Positions 35,601 through 44,361 of a stretch of 64,000 nucleotides of DNA are shown one piece after another; the stretch's first letter is position 1, and each line of letters starts with the position of its first letter. The DNA is from Pseudomonas palleroniana (GTDB taxonomy: Bacteria > Pseudomonadota > Gammaproteobacteria > Pseudomonadales > Pseudomonadaceae). A program made the translations under genes and the position numbers. Under the pieces are notes generated by a model. That model had not been told where the DNA came from and ran no database searches. It saw nothing but the letters and a program-made list of their open reading frames with translations. The DNA lies in the NCBI RefSeq assembly GCF_003031675.1, contig NZ_PYWX01000061.1:248001-312000 (forward strand), written 5' to 3'.

Positions 35601-36592
35601 GTGAGGCCCGCCTTTGGCTTGGCGCCACGGCCGGTGGCGCCTTCGTCGCGGATCTCGCCGCCGGAACCGGTGGCTGCGCCCGGGAACGGGGCAATCGCGG
35701 TCGGGTGGTTGTGGGTTTCAACCTTCATCAGGATGTGCACCGGCTCCTGCACCGCGCCGTACTGGCGGGTTTCAGGGTCCGGGAAGAAACGGCCGGCGAC
35801 GGAGCCGACGATCACCGAGGCGTTGTCCTTGTAAGCCGACAGAACGCCTTCGCTGTGCATCACGTAGGTGTTCTTGATCATGCCGAACAGGCTTTTTTCC
35901 TGGCTTTCGCCGTCGATGTCCCAACTGGCGTTGAAGATCTTGTGACGGCAGTGCTCGGAGTTGGCCTGGGCAAACATCATCAGTTCGATGTCGTGCGGGT
36001 TGCGCTTCAAGCCGTTGAAGGCGTTGACCAGGTAGTCGATCTCGTCTTCGGCCAGGGCCAGGCCCAGTTCGGTGTTGGCCTTCTCGAGGGCGGCACGGCC
36101 ACCGCCGAGCACGTCGATCGCGGTCAGCGGCTTGGGTTCGGCATGGCTGAACAGGCCGGCAGCCTGTTCCAGCTGGCTGACGATGATCTGGGTCATGCGG
36201 TCGTGCAGGCTGCTGGCGATCAGCTCGGCTTCGGCCTCGCTGAACTGGCCGGCGACGTAGAAAGCGATACCGCGCTCCAGGCGCTGGATGTTCGAAAGGC
36301 CGCAGTTGCGGGCGATATCGCTGGCCTTGCTCGACCAGGGCGAGATGGTGCCGAACCGTGGCAGAACCAGGAACAAGCGGCCGGTCGGCTCTTGAACGGG
36401 AACGCTGGGGCCGTACTTCAGAAGGCGTGCGAGCACTTGCTGTTCGTCGGCGGTCAAGACGCCGGTAACGTCGGCGAAGTGAGCAAATTCAGCATACAGG
36501 CCTGTAACAGCTGGAACCTTCTGGCTCAGTTGCTCAAGGAGTTTGCTGTGGCGAAAGGCAGAAAGGGCAGGAGCGCCGCGCAGGATCAACAT
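32696..36592 (-). CDS. purL: Phosphoribosylformylglycinamidine synthase
   Basis: Fourth step of purine synthesis: converts FGAR, glutamine and ATP to FGAM. The single large chain has 1298 residues from MLILRGAPALSAFRHS (ATG complement 36592), typical for gamma-proteobacteria. The N-terminal PurS-like region is followed by two ATP-binding halves (MKVETHNHPTAIAPFPGAATG near 300; IPVGKDSMSMATRW in the second half). A C-terminal class I glutaminase carries the nucleophile in GVCNGCQMM and the His in AIAHGEGHAEF. A longer reading upstream to 36745 has no family support. A possible promoter (TTGGCA, 15 bases, TAAAAT, around 36752–36778) would give a roughly 150-base leader. Diverges from mltF. Confidence 0.97.
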   Translation of the reverse strand: MLILRGAPALSAFRHSKLLEQLSQKVPAVTGLYAEFAHFADVTGVLTADEQQVLARLLKYGPSVPVQEPTGRLFLVLPRFGTISPWSSKASDIARNCGLSNIQRLERGIAFYVAGQFSEAEAELIASSLHDRMTQIIVSQLEQAAGLFSHAEPKPLTAIDVLGGGRAALEKANTELGLALAEDEIDYLVNAFNGLKRNPHDIELMMFAQANSEHCRHKIFNASWDIDGESQEKSLFGMIKNTYVMHSEGVLSAYKDNASVIVGSVAGRFFPDPETRQYGAVQEPVHILMKVETHNHPTAIAPFPGAATGSGGEIRDEGATGRGAKPKAGLTGFTVSNLQIPGFEQPWEVPYGKPERIVNALDIMIEGPLGGAAFNNEFGRPALTGYFRTFEQSITTPRGDEVRGYHKPIMLAGGMGNIREEHVKKGEILVGSKLIVLGGPAMLIGLGGGAASSMATGTSSADLDFASVQRENPEMERRCQEVIDRCWQLGDKNPISFIHDVGAGGLSNAFPELVNDGDRGGRFELRNIPNDEPGMAPHEIWSNESQERYVLAVGAEDFARFQAICERERCPFAVVGEATAEPQLTVTDSHFGNSPVDMPLEVLLGKAPRMHRSAVRETELGDDFDPSPLDLADSIERVLHHPSVASKSFLITIGDRTITGLVARDQMVGPWQVPVADVAVTATSFDVYTGEAMAMGERTPLALLDAPASGRMAIGETLTNLAASRIGKLSDIKLSANWMSAAGHPGEDARLYDTVKAVGMELCPELGITIPVGKDSMSMATRWNENGTDKSVTSPLSLIVTGFAPVTDIRQTLTPQLRMDKGTTDLILIDLGRGQNRMGASILAQTHGKLGKQAPDVDDAEDLKAFFAVIQGLNADGHLLAYHDRSDGGLLTSVVEMAFAGHCGLNIVLDSVAEAAAEINGILFNEELGAVIQVRQDATPDVLAQFSAAGLDDCVAVIGQPVNNGEINISFDGDTVFSGQRRLLQRQWAETSYQIQRLRDNADCAQQEFDVILEEDNPGLSTKLSFDVNQDIAAPYIKKGIRPQVAVLREQGVNGQVEMAAAFDRAGFNAIDVHMSDILAGRVDLNEFKGLVACGGFSYGDVLGAGEGWAKSALFNSRARDAFQGFFERNDSFTLGVCNGCQMMSNLHELIPGSEFWPHFVRNRSEQFEARVAMVQVQESNSIFLQGMAGSRMPIAIAHGEGHAEFASEEALLEADLSGCVAMRFVDNHGKVTEAYPANPNGSPRGITGLTSRDGRVTIMMPHPERVFRAVQNSWRPEEWNEDGAWMRMFRNARVWVN

Positions 36593-36879
36593 CTTCGGGA
36601 CAGCCTCGGGAAGGGGGTGTGCTTTGAGGCCGTGCATTCTAGCGTAAACCGCCGCCAACGGCACCCGAAACGCTACGGCCGGCCGCTGCCGAACGTCAGT
36701 TGGCAGGTAATGCACGCTCCCGGGGCGTTTTGCCGGGCCGCGCATGCAGTTATTTTAACCGTCATAAACCTTTGCCAACCCGCGTTTCTGCGGGCTGCAG
36801 CCCGGTTTTACGGGCGCTAGCAGACAAGTCCCCTGCTGTCGAGATATGGCGCCGAGGGCCGTTTGCGTATACTGCGCCA

Positions 36880-38340
36880 ATGTTCTCCCCAACTGCTTTG
36901 CGCCAGCGATGCGCCAAATGGCTCTTCGTCACCGGACTCTTCCTGCTGCTCAGCGCCTGTGTTGATAAACCCAGCACGCTCGAGCGAATCAAGGAGGATG
37001 GTGTGTTGCGGGTGGTTACCCGAAACAGCCCGGCGACTTATTTCCAGGATCGCAACGGTGAAACCGGTTTCGAGTACGAACTGGTCAAGCGCTTTGCCGA
37101 CGAACTGGGGGTGAAGCTGGAAATCGAGACCGCCGACAATCTCGACGACCTGTTCGGCCAGCTGGGCAAACCCAAAGGCCCGGTGCTCGCCGCCGCCGGC
37201 CTGGTCAGCAGTGAACAGCGCCAGCGACAGGTGCGGTTCTCCCATCCTTATCTCGAAGTGACCCCGCAGATCATCTACCGCAACGGCCAGTCGCGCCCGA
37301 CCAACGCGGCGGACCTGGTCGGCAAGAAGATCATGGTGCTCAAGGGCAGCACCCACGCCGAACAACTGGCGGCGCTTAAAAAGCAAAATCCTGCAATCGA
37401 ATACGAAGAATCCGACGCCGTTGAAGTGGTCGACCTGCTGCGCATGGTGGACGAGGGTCAGATCGACCTGACCCTCGTGGACTCCAACGAAGTGGCGATG
37501 AACCAGGTGTATTTCCCCAATGTGCGCGTGGCGTTTGACCTGGGCAACGCCAGCAACCAGAGCTGGGCCGTGGCGGCGGGTGATGACAACAGCCTGCTCA
37601 ACGAGATCAACAGCTACCTGGACAAGGTCGAGAAGAACGGCACCCTGCAGCGCCTGAAAGACCGCTACTACGGGCATGTCGATGTGCTCGGCTATGTCGG
37701 CGCCTACACCTTCGCGCAGCATCTGCAGCAGCGCCTGCCCAAGTACGAAAAACACTTTCGCACCTACGCCAAGGAAGAAAAAGTCGATTGGCGTCTGTTG
37801 GCGGCCATCGGCTATCAGGAATCCCTGTGGCAACCGGCCGTCACCTCCAAGACCGGCGTGCGCGGCCTGATGATGCTGACCCAGAACACCGCCCAGGCCA
37901 TGGGCGTGTCCAACCGGCTGGACGCCAAGCAAAGCATCATGGGCGGTGCCAAGTACCTGGCGAGAATCAAGGATGAATTGGACGACAGCATCGCCGAGCC
38001 CGATCGCACCTGGTTCGCCCTCGCCGCCTACAACGTCGGCACCGGCCACCTGGAAGATGCGCGCACCCTGGCCAAGCGCGACGGCCTGAACCCGAACAAG
38101 TGGCTGGATGTGAAAAAGATGCTGCCGCGCCTCTCGCAGAAGCAGTGGTACAGCAAGACCCGCTACGGCTACGCCCGCGGCGGTGAGCCCGTGCATTTTG
38201 TGGCGAACATCCGCCGTTACTACGACATCCTGACCTGGGTAACCCAGCCGCAGTTGGAGGGCAACCAGGTGGTCGAGGGCAACCTGCACGTGCCGGGTAT
38301 CGACAAAACCAAGCCGCCGGAAGACACCCCGCAGCTATAA
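36880..38340 (+). CDS. mltF: Membrane-bound lytic murein transglycosylase F
   Basis: An outer-membrane lipoprotein of 486 residues that cleaves peptidoglycan glycan strands to 1,6-anhydro products. The lipobox LLLSAC places the lipidated cysteine at residue 27. About 45–265 is a periplasmic-binding-protein-like regulatory domain (ERIKEDGVLRVVTRNSP). About 290–440 is the SLT lysozyme-like domain with the catalytic glutamate in LLAAIGYQESLWQP and the motif AAYNVGTGHLEDA. The ATG at 36880 is chosen because the upstream extension overlaps the divergent purL promoter region. TATACT at 36868–36873 is so close that it is unlikely to serve this start. Confidence 0.95.
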   Translation: MFSPTALRQRCAKWLFVTGLFLLLSACVDKPSTLERIKEDGVLRVVTRNSPATYFQDRNGETGFEYELVKRFADELGVKLEIETADNLDDLFGQLGKPKGPVLAAAGLVSSEQRQRQVRFSHPYLEVTPQIIYRNGQSRPTNAADLVGKKIMVLKGSTHAEQLAALKKQNPAIEYEESDAVEVVDLLRMVDEGQIDLTLVDSNEVAMNQVYFPNVRVAFDLGNASNQSWAVAAGDDNSLLNEINSYLDKVEKNGTLQRLKDRYYGHVDVLGYVGAYTFAQHLQQRLPKYEKHFRTYAKEEKVDWRLLAAIGYQESLWQPAVTSKTGVRGLMMLTQNTAQAMGVSNRLDAKQSIMGGAKYLARIKDELDDSIAEPDRTWFALAAYNVGTGHLEDARTLAKRDGLNPNKWLDVKKMLPRLSQKQWYSKTRYGYARGGEPVHFVANIRRYYDILTWVTQPQLEGNQVVEGNLHVPGIDKTKPPEDTPQL

Positions 38341-38358
38341 GAACGTTGCAAACTGCCA

Positions 38359-38447
38359 TGTGGGAGGGGGCTTGCTCCCGATGGCGGTGAATCAGCTTTG
38401 AATAGGCTGGCTGACACACCGCTATCGGGAGCAAGCCCCCTCCCACA
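38359..38447. repeat. REPIN, second sequence class
   Basis: Inverted REP halves at 38359–38382 and 38424–38447 with the core GGGAGGGGGCTTGCTCCCGA, separated by 41 bases, between convergent mltF and the IIB-like gene. The same class recurs at 57658–57724. Confidence 0.9.
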
Positions 38448-38463
38448 GGTGGTCTTCACTTGG

Positions 38464-38742
38464 TTATAAGCCGGTGAGCAGATGCACCACCCCACCCGCC
38501 AACACCATCACGGCGGGCACACCCGCCGCCTTCAACCTCATCTCATCCAGGCGTCCCACATCCTGCAACCGTACCCGCACCCGCGTCAGCGCCACACGCT
38601 GCTGCGACTTGAGGTTATCCGCCCCACCCAATGCGCTCAGCACTTCGGCCGACAACAGACTCTGCGTCGGCGCAGTGGCCGTCTCGGCAACCAGATCCGG
38701 GGTCAGGGCTTTCCAGAACGCCCGCTGTATTTTCTCGAACAT
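38464..38742 (-). CDS. Stand-alone PTS IIB-like protein lacking the phospho-cysteine
   Basis: A 92-residue protein. Residues 33–92 match a glucose-family IIB domain (LSALGGADNLKSQQ, then VALTRVRVRL), but the site of the phosphorylated cysteine is alanine (A51). It therefore cannot accept phosphate as a normal IIB. It resembles the degenerate second IIB of NagE in this window (VAMTRLRV) more than the active IIB of TreB (HCVTRLRL). It starts 2 bases after the stop of the EIIA–HPr–EI fusion of the trehalose operon and is its last gene. A regulatory or partner-binding role is a guess. Confidence 0.75.
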   Translation of the reverse strand: MFEKIQRAFWKALTPDLVAETATAPTQSLLSAEVLSALGGADNLKSQQRVALTRVRVRLQDVGRLDEMRLKAAGVPAVMVLAGGVVHLLTGL

Positions 38743-38744
38743 GC

Positions 38745-41270
38745 TCAGTGCTCCACAACAGGTGAGGTTTCAACGGTAGCCGCGTGGTACAGGCGCAGGG
38801 CTTCACGTACTTGGGCGGCTTCTTCCAGGCCCAGTACCTGACGGGCGATGAGCTGGCAGTCAGCCAGGTCCAGATCGCGCACAGTGGCCTTGATCGTCGG
38901 GATCAACGGCACGCTGACCGACAGCTCATCCACCCCCAGGCCAATCAACACCGGCACCGCCAGCGCCTCGGACGCCAACGCGCCGCACACCCCTACCCAC
39001 TTGCCGTGGGCGTGGGCGGCCTTGACGGTGGTGGCGATCAAACGCAATACCGCTGGGTGAAAGCTGTCGGCCTGGCTGGCCAGGCGCGGGTGGTCACGGT
39101 CCATGGCCAGGGTGTATTGGGTCAAGTCGTTGGTGCCGATGGAGAAGAAATCCACATGCGGCGCAAACACATCAGCCATCAAGGCGGCAGACGGCACTTC
39201 GATCATGATGCCCAGCTTCGGCAGCTCGGTGAGCCCGAGCGCCAGCGCTTCTTCCTGAAGCATCGTGCGGGCCAGGTGCAACTCCGACAGCAGGCTGACC
39301 ATCGGCAACATGATGTGCAGGCGTGCGAAACCGGCACTGGCAAGGATCGCGCGCAACTGTTCACGCAACAACTGCGGGCGCTCCAGGCATAGGCGAATAC
39401 CGCGCAAGCCGAGAAAGGGGTTGGCCTCGCTGTCCATCGGTACATAGGCCAATGGTTTGTCGCCGCCCACATCCAGAGTGCGGACCACCAGATTGCGCTC
39501 GGTGCCCAAGGCACAGGCAATGGCGGCGTAGGTGCCGGCTTGTTCGTGCGGGCTAGGTGCACGGTTGCGGTCCAGGTACAGAAACTCCGAACGCAGCAGC
39601 CCGACGCCCTCACCACCGAGGGCCAGGGATTGTTCTACCTCCTGCAACGAGGCGACGTTAGCCGTGACTTCGACGTGATGGCCATCGCGGGTAGTGGCCG
39701 GCAAAGCCGCCTGCGCCACGTCACGCTGACGCCTGAGCACTTGCTGCTGGCGCGCCGCTTCCAACTGTTCGATTTCAGCCAGGTTCGGCTCCAGGTGCAG
39801 TTCGCCTTGGTCGGCGTCGAGCAGCACCTGCTTGCCGTTGGCCAGCGCCAGCACCTGCACCGGCACGCCGCAGATCGCCGGCAACCCCAACGCCCGCGCA
39901 AGAATTGCGACGTGGCTGGTCGCACCACCGCCGACGGTGACAAAGCCGAGCACCTTGTGCGTGTCCAGGCTGGCGGTTTGCGAGGGGGTCAGTTGTTCGG
40001 CGATCAGGATCGTGCGCTCGGGTAAATCCCAGGCGCGGTCCTGAATGCCGAGGATCAACTTCAAGACGCGCTGGCCGACATCGGCCAGGTCAGCCGCACG
40101 CTCGGCGAGCAATGTGCTGCCCAGGCCCTGGAATAATTTGCCGGTGGTCACCGTGGCACTGTGCCAGGCAAACGCAGCGCTCTTGCCTTGCACCAGCAGG
40201 TCGTGGGCTTGTTCCAGCAAGCTCGGGTCTTCGAGCAACTCCTGGTGGGCGCGGAAAATCTCGGCCTGGGCACTGCCTGTCGCGTTGTCTTGCAACCTTT
40301 GCAGGGCGACGGTCGCCGCCAGCAGGCCACGGTCCAGGGCCGCGCGCTCGAGCGCGTCGCCAGCGCCGGCTTCGGTGATCGTCAGTTCAGGCTCGGCCAC
40401 CTGCACCACTTGGCCAAACGCCGACCCTGGCGAGGCACAAACGCCGCGCAGCACTGTCGATGACGCCGCAGGCGCCGACGGCTCAGCCACCTCGACCGTC
40501 GCCACGCCCGCCTCACCACAGCCCTCATTCAACAACGTCACCAGCGCCTTGATCGCTGCCTCGGCATCTTCGCCAGCGGCGCTCACCTGCAAGGTATCGC
40601 CCTGTACGGTTTGCAGCGCCATGATCGCCACCAATGACTTGGCATTGGCGCTCTGGGTTTGCTTGTGCAAGTAAATGCTCGCCTTGAACCCTTTCGCCGC
40701 CTGGGCCAACACCGCCGCAGGGCGGGCGTGCAGGCCGTTGGCATTGGGCAAGGTCAACGGCTTGGAGAACAGCGCCTCGCCCTCCTCTTCAACCTCCTCA
40801 TCAGCGGGTTGAAAGGCTGAAACCCGCAGCAGCGGCTGGCCCACCTCCACTTGTCCGTTAGCCAGGAGCGTAAAGGGTTCGCCGCTGACCACCAACATCA
40901 GGGTCAGCAAACTACGCGCATTGAGCGCCAAGTAGTCGGCATCGAATTCGATCAGCGGCTGCCCCAGCAGCACCCGCTGGCCTTCCTGCACCAGTCGGGT
41001 GAAGCCCTGCCCCGCCAGGTTTACGGTATCCAGGCCAATATGCAGCAGCACCTGGACACCATTGTCGTCGGTCACGCTGACGGCATGCCCACTGTCCTGG
41101 ATATTGCTGATCACCCCGGCCAACGGCGCGCAAAGGGTCTGCGAGGTCGGGTCGATGCACAGGCCGTCGCCGATCAGGCGACTGGCAAACACCGGATCGG
41201 GCACCTGATCCAGCGCCAGCAGGACACCGGACAAGGGCGCCAGCAGTTCCAGGGGTTGAGTTGTGGTCAT
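38745..41270 (-). CDS. PTS EIIA–HPr–EI fusion protein of the trehalose system
   Basis: An 841-residue polyprotein with the same architecture as the GlcNAc one. EIIA: H62 (SGHAVSV) and phospho-H77 (LLHIGLDTV). HPr: H181 in NGLHARPAA and S212 in NAKSLVAIMAL at the place of HPr Ser46. Enzyme I: phospho-H453 in GGGATSHVAILARA, plus SIGTNDLTQYTLAMDRDH. An acidic linker (EEVEEEGEAL, 158–167) joins EIIA and HPr. It should feed phosphate from PEP to TreB, which has no IIA. The ATG at 41270 follows AGGTGAAG. Downstream of the porin gene, upstream of the IIB-like gene. Confidence 0.92.
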   Translation of the reverse strand: MTTTQPLELLAPLSGVLLALDQVPDPVFASRLIGDGLCIDPTSQTLCAPLAGVISNIQDSGHAVSVTDDNGVQVLLHIGLDTVNLAGQGFTRLVQEGQRVLLGQPLIEFDADYLALNARSLLTLMLVVSGEPFTLLANGQVEVGQPLLRVSAFQPADEEVEEEGEALFSKPLTLPNANGLHARPAAVLAQAAKGFKASIYLHKQTQSANAKSLVAIMALQTVQGDTLQVSAAGEDAEAAIKALVTLLNEGCGEAGVATVEVAEPSAPAASSTVLRGVCASPGSAFGQVVQVAEPELTITEAGAGDALERAALDRGLLAATVALQRLQDNATGSAQAEIFRAHQELLEDPSLLEQAHDLLVQGKSAAFAWHSATVTTGKLFQGLGSTLLAERAADLADVGQRVLKLILGIQDRAWDLPERTILIAEQLTPSQTASLDTHKVLGFVTVGGGATSHVAILARALGLPAICGVPVQVLALANGKQVLLDADQGELHLEPNLAEIEQLEAARQQQVLRRQRDVAQAALPATTRDGHHVEVTANVASLQEVEQSLALGGEGVGLLRSEFLYLDRNRAPSPHEQAGTYAAIACALGTERNLVVRTLDVGGDKPLAYVPMDSEANPFLGLRGIRLCLERPQLLREQLRAILASAGFARLHIMLPMVSLLSELHLARTMLQEEALALGLTELPKLGIMIEVPSAALMADVFAPHVDFFSIGTNDLTQYTLAMDRDHPRLASQADSFHPAVLRLIATTVKAAHAHGKWVGVCGALASEALAVPVLIGLGVDELSVSVPLIPTIKATVRDLDLADCQLIARQVLGLEEAAQVREALRLYHAATVETSPVVEH

Positions 41271-41341
41271 GACTTCACCTGCTGTCTTGTTCTTTAAAAA
41301 TCATTAGGTGGGAGCTAATCCCATCAGTGACAGGAATCAAA

Positions 41342-41369
41342 TGTGGGAGGGGGCTTGCCCCCTCTCACA
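41342..41369. repeat. Single REP-like palindrome
   Basis: A 28-base imperfect palindrome with the core GGGAGGGGGCTTGCCCCCTC between the porin gene and the EIIA–HPr–EI gene. It can fold as one tight hairpin and might damp read-through or protect the upstream mRNA. Confidence 0.7.
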
Positions 41370-41379
41370 TGGGGCCACG

Positions 41380-42600
41380 CTATTTCCACCAGTATTCGAC
41401 TTGCACACCCACATTCGAGCCATGCCGTGCCGTGCCGTAGGCGCCGGTGTCGGACAACGCCGAACCCGCCGCCAGTTCATTCGCCGCACGCTTGGCCGCC
41501 TCGTTCCAGCTTGCATAGGTGTAGTACAAGCGCACCTCCGGTCGCGCCCAGAAGTCCGGGCCTTTAGGCGACCAGGTCGGGGCAAACGTGAATTTGCTCA
41601 GTTTGCGCGTGCCACCACTGGCCTCGACCTGATCATGGCCAAGCTCGGTGACCAGTTTGAATTGTTCGCTGATCGCATACGCCGGGCGCACGCCGATGGA
41701 CATCCAGGTCTGGTCCTGGCTGCCGGGACGGATGTCTTTCTGGTACACCGCTTCGACCTGCCCGCCGAAGCGCGGGGTCACCTGCCAGTCGAAAAACTCC
41801 ACGGCACGGTAGCTCTTGCTGCTTTTGTCCAGCGCCGTATCGCCGGTATAACCGAGGCCGGTGCCGGGGCCTTCACCGTATTGCAGGGCGAATTTGTTCT
41901 TGCCACCCAGGAAAGGTTTTTGCACATGCTGCGCCGTGATCGCCCATCCGCTGTGAGCGTCGCGGCCGCCCGCTTTGTCGATGTAGCTCAAGCCGAACTC
42001 CAGCTCACCGCCCGGGTTGGTCTTGAAGCCCGCCACGTTGAAGTCGTGACGGGTGGCGTATTCCTTCTGGTACAGATTGTCCTTGCGGGAAATCGCGTAG
42101 CTGTATTTGAGGTCGCCGATCAATACGTCCTCGACGCCACCGCCCGTAGCGCTCTGGTTCCAGTAGTAGAAATCGGAGATATGGATATCGTTACGCTTGT
42201 AGTAACGCCGCCCCGCCCACAGCGAACCGCCATTGAGGCTGGGCAGCTTGGACCACTGCGCATACATCTGCGGCATACGTGCCGAGCCGTTATCCTCGCC
42301 CTGGAACTTCAGGGCACGGTCGTACCGGTTGTAGAGGGACGCCATGGCATCGACGCTCAACACCGAACCGTCATCCAGGGTGAGCAGGTCCTGGCGCAAT
42401 TCCAACTCGGCGTACTGCTCACATTCATTGCCCAAACGATATTTCGTTTGCGCCCCCGGCAATTGAAAGCACTGCTGTTTACCACTGCCGGTCGAAGTGC
42501 CCGCGCCGCTGCGCAGGTAGCCGGCGAACTCCAGGGCCTGAGCGGCAAAGGGGGCAGTGAGACACGACGCAATAAGGCCCAGCTTGATTGTTGTTTTCAT
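41380..42600 (-). CDS. Maltoporin (LamB)-family outer-membrane porin
   Basis: A 406-residue precursor starting at MKTTIKLGLIASCLTAPFAAQA (ATG complement 42600), with a signal peptide cut near residue 22. The mature start LEFAGYLRSGAGTSTGSGKQQCFQ and the end NVGVQVEYWWK match the LamB family of 18-stranded sugar porins. The two cysteines around residues 45–60 (QCFQ and NECEQY) match the loop disulfide of LamB. It lies between treC and the PTS fusion gene, so it probably lets trehalose cross the outer membrane. A longer in-frame reading upstream overlaps treC and is rejected. Confidence 0.88.
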   Translation of the reverse strand: MKTTIKLGLIASCLTAPFAAQALEFAGYLRSGAGTSTGSGKQQCFQLPGAQTKYRLGNECEQYAELELRQDLLTLDDGSVLSVDAMASLYNRYDRALKFQGEDNGSARMPQMYAQWSKLPSLNGGSLWAGRRYYKRNDIHISDFYYWNQSATGGGVEDVLIGDLKYSYAISRKDNLYQKEYATRHDFNVAGFKTNPGGELEFGLSYIDKAGGRDAHSGWAITAQHVQKPFLGGKNKFALQYGEGPGTGLGYTGDTALDKSSKSYRAVEFFDWQVTPRFGGQVEAVYQKDIRPGSQDQTWMSIGVRPAYAISEQFKLVTELGHDQVEASGGTRKLSKFTFAPTWSPKGPDFWARPEVRLYYTYASWNEAAKRAANELAAGSALSDTGAYGTARHGSNVGVQVEYWWK

Positions 42601-42670
42601 GAAGCACTCCACTTTTTTATTATGTTTTTTGAAGCGCCCCTGCACTCCCATACAGGGGTTCCAGCCGGTC

Positions 42671-44317
42671 TCAATCCTTGAGGTGCAGCACGAACGATTC
42701 ATAGGGGCGTAACACCACCCGGTTCGAACGACGCGGGCAGTCCGGGTAGTTGCTGATCAGCAGGCGTTGCTCAGTCGCTGCGGTGATGAGCGTTTCCGGC
42801 AACTGGATTTCGCAGCGCTCGCCGTAGAAGTTGTTGAGCACCAGCAAGCGCTCGCCATGGCCTTCGCGCACATAGGCCCAGACTTGCGGATGGTCTTGCA
42901 GCAGTTGGCGGTAAACGCCTTGCTGAATCAGCGGCTCGTGGCGCCGCAGAGCGATCAGCGCACGGTAGTGATGCAGCACCGAATCCGGATCATCCAGCTG
43001 GTTGGCAACGTTGATGTGCGCCGCGTTGGCCGGAATGCCGATCCACGGTTCACCCGTGCTGAAACCGGCATTCGCTTCGTTGCTCCACTGCATCGGTGTG
43101 CGGCTGTTGTCGCGGGACTTCTGCATGATCGCCGCCATGCTCGAAGCCTCGGACTCTCCGGCATCGCGCTTGAGACGGAAGATGTTCAGGGTCTCCACAT
43201 CGCGGTACTGCGAGATGTTGTCGAAACCCGGATTGGTCATGCCGAGTTCTTCACCCTGGTACACAAACGGCGTGCCCTGCAGAAAGTGCAACGCAGTACC
43301 GAGCATCTTGGCCGAGACCACGCGGTGCTCGCCGTCATCGCCAAAGCGCGAGACCACACGGGGCTGGTCGTGGTTACACCAGAACAATGCGTTCCAGCCA
43401 CCACCGGCCTGCATGCCCAGTTGCCAGTCGGAAAAGATCTGCTTGAGTTGCAGGAAATCGAAGTCGGCCTTCACCCACTTCTGCAAGTTCGGATAATCGA
43501 CTTTCAGGTGATGAAAGTTGAAGGTCATCGACAGCTCTTTCGACTCCGGCCGTGAGTAGCGCACGCAGTGCTCCAGGCTGGTGGAGGACATCTCGCCGAC
43601 ATTGATCAGGTCGTGCCCTTCGAAGACTTCGCGGTGCATTTCCTGCAGGTATTCGTGTACGTTCGGGCCGTCGGTGTAGAAGCGCCGGCCATCGCTGTTG
43701 TCTTCGGGAAAATCGGCAGGCTTGGAGATCAGGTTGATCACGTCCAGGCGGAAACCGCCCACGCCCTTGTCGCGCCAGAAGCGCATCAACTTGAACACCT
43801 CGGCGCGCACCTGGGGGTTATCCCAATTGAGATCGGCCTGGGTGTGGTCGAACAGGTGCAGGAAGTACTGCCCGGTTTGCGCTTCGTATTCCCAGGCCGA
43901 GCCGCCGAACTTGGACTCCCAGTTGTTCGGCTGGTCGCGCCAGATGTAGAAGTCGCGGTACGGATTGTCGAGGCTGCTGCGCGCTTGCTGGAACCACTCA
44001 TGTTCGATGGAGGTGTGGTTGACCACAATATCCAGCATCAGCTTGATGCCGCGCTTGGCCGCTTCGCTGATCAGCAGGTCGCAGTCGGCCATGGTGCCGT
44101 AGCTGGGGTCGATGGCGTAGTAGTCGCTGATGTCGTAGCCGTTGTCGCGTTGCGGCGAACGCAGGAACGGAGTGATCCACAGGCAATCCACGCCCAGCCA
44201 TTGGAGGTAGTCGAGTTTGTCCACGATGCCCAGCAGGTCACCGGTGGCGTTACCCGCGTGGCTGTGGAAGCTTTTGGGGTAGACCTGGTAGATCACCGAG
44301 TGTTGCCAGTCTTGCAT
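42671..44317 (-). CDS. treC: Alpha,alpha-phosphotrehalase (trehalose-6-phosphate hydrolase)
   Basis: A 548-residue GH13 enzyme that splits trehalose-6-P, delivered by TreB, into glucose and glucose-6-P in the cytoplasm. The (beta/alpha)8 barrel motifs are complete: DIVVNHTS, the nucleophile D192 in GGFRLDVIN, the acid/base E242 in INVGEMSS and D317 in CNHDQPR. Length equals the TreA/TreC family. Start MQDWQHSVIYQVYPKSFHSH. It follows treB on the minus strand, with a REPIN in the 123-base gap. Confidence 0.95.
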   Translation of the reverse strand: MQDWQHSVIYQVYPKSFHSHAGNATGDLLGIVDKLDYLQWLGVDCLWITPFLRSPQRDNGYDISDYYAIDPSYGTMADCDLLISEAAKRGIKLMLDIVVNHTSIEHEWFQQARSSLDNPYRDFYIWRDQPNNWESKFGGSAWEYEAQTGQYFLHLFDHTQADLNWDNPQVRAEVFKLMRFWRDKGVGGFRLDVINLISKPADFPEDNSDGRRFYTDGPNVHEYLQEMHREVFEGHDLINVGEMSSTSLEHCVRYSRPESKELSMTFNFHHLKVDYPNLQKWVKADFDFLQLKQIFSDWQLGMQAGGGWNALFWCNHDQPRVVSRFGDDGEHRVVSAKMLGTALHFLQGTPFVYQGEELGMTNPGFDNISQYRDVETLNIFRLKRDAGESEASSMAAIMQKSRDNSRTPMQWSNEANAGFSTGEPWIGIPANAAHINVANQLDDPDSVLHHYRALIALRRHEPLIQQGVYRQLLQDHPQVWAYVREGHGERLLVLNNFYGERCEIQLPETLITAATEQRLLISNYPDCPRRSNRVVLRPYESFVLHLKD

Positions 44318-44361
44318 GGTGGGTTCCTTCAGTTGATTGGGGGACTGGCCTCTCGGGCCTC

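Noticed and set aside
32603..36820. A 1405-codon open frame on the plus strand across the purL region
   Set aside because: It is antisense to purL, which has complete family motifs on the minus strand. Such long mirror frames are common in GC-rich DNA, and the translation shows no domain and a composition full of His/Gln/Val typical of shadows.
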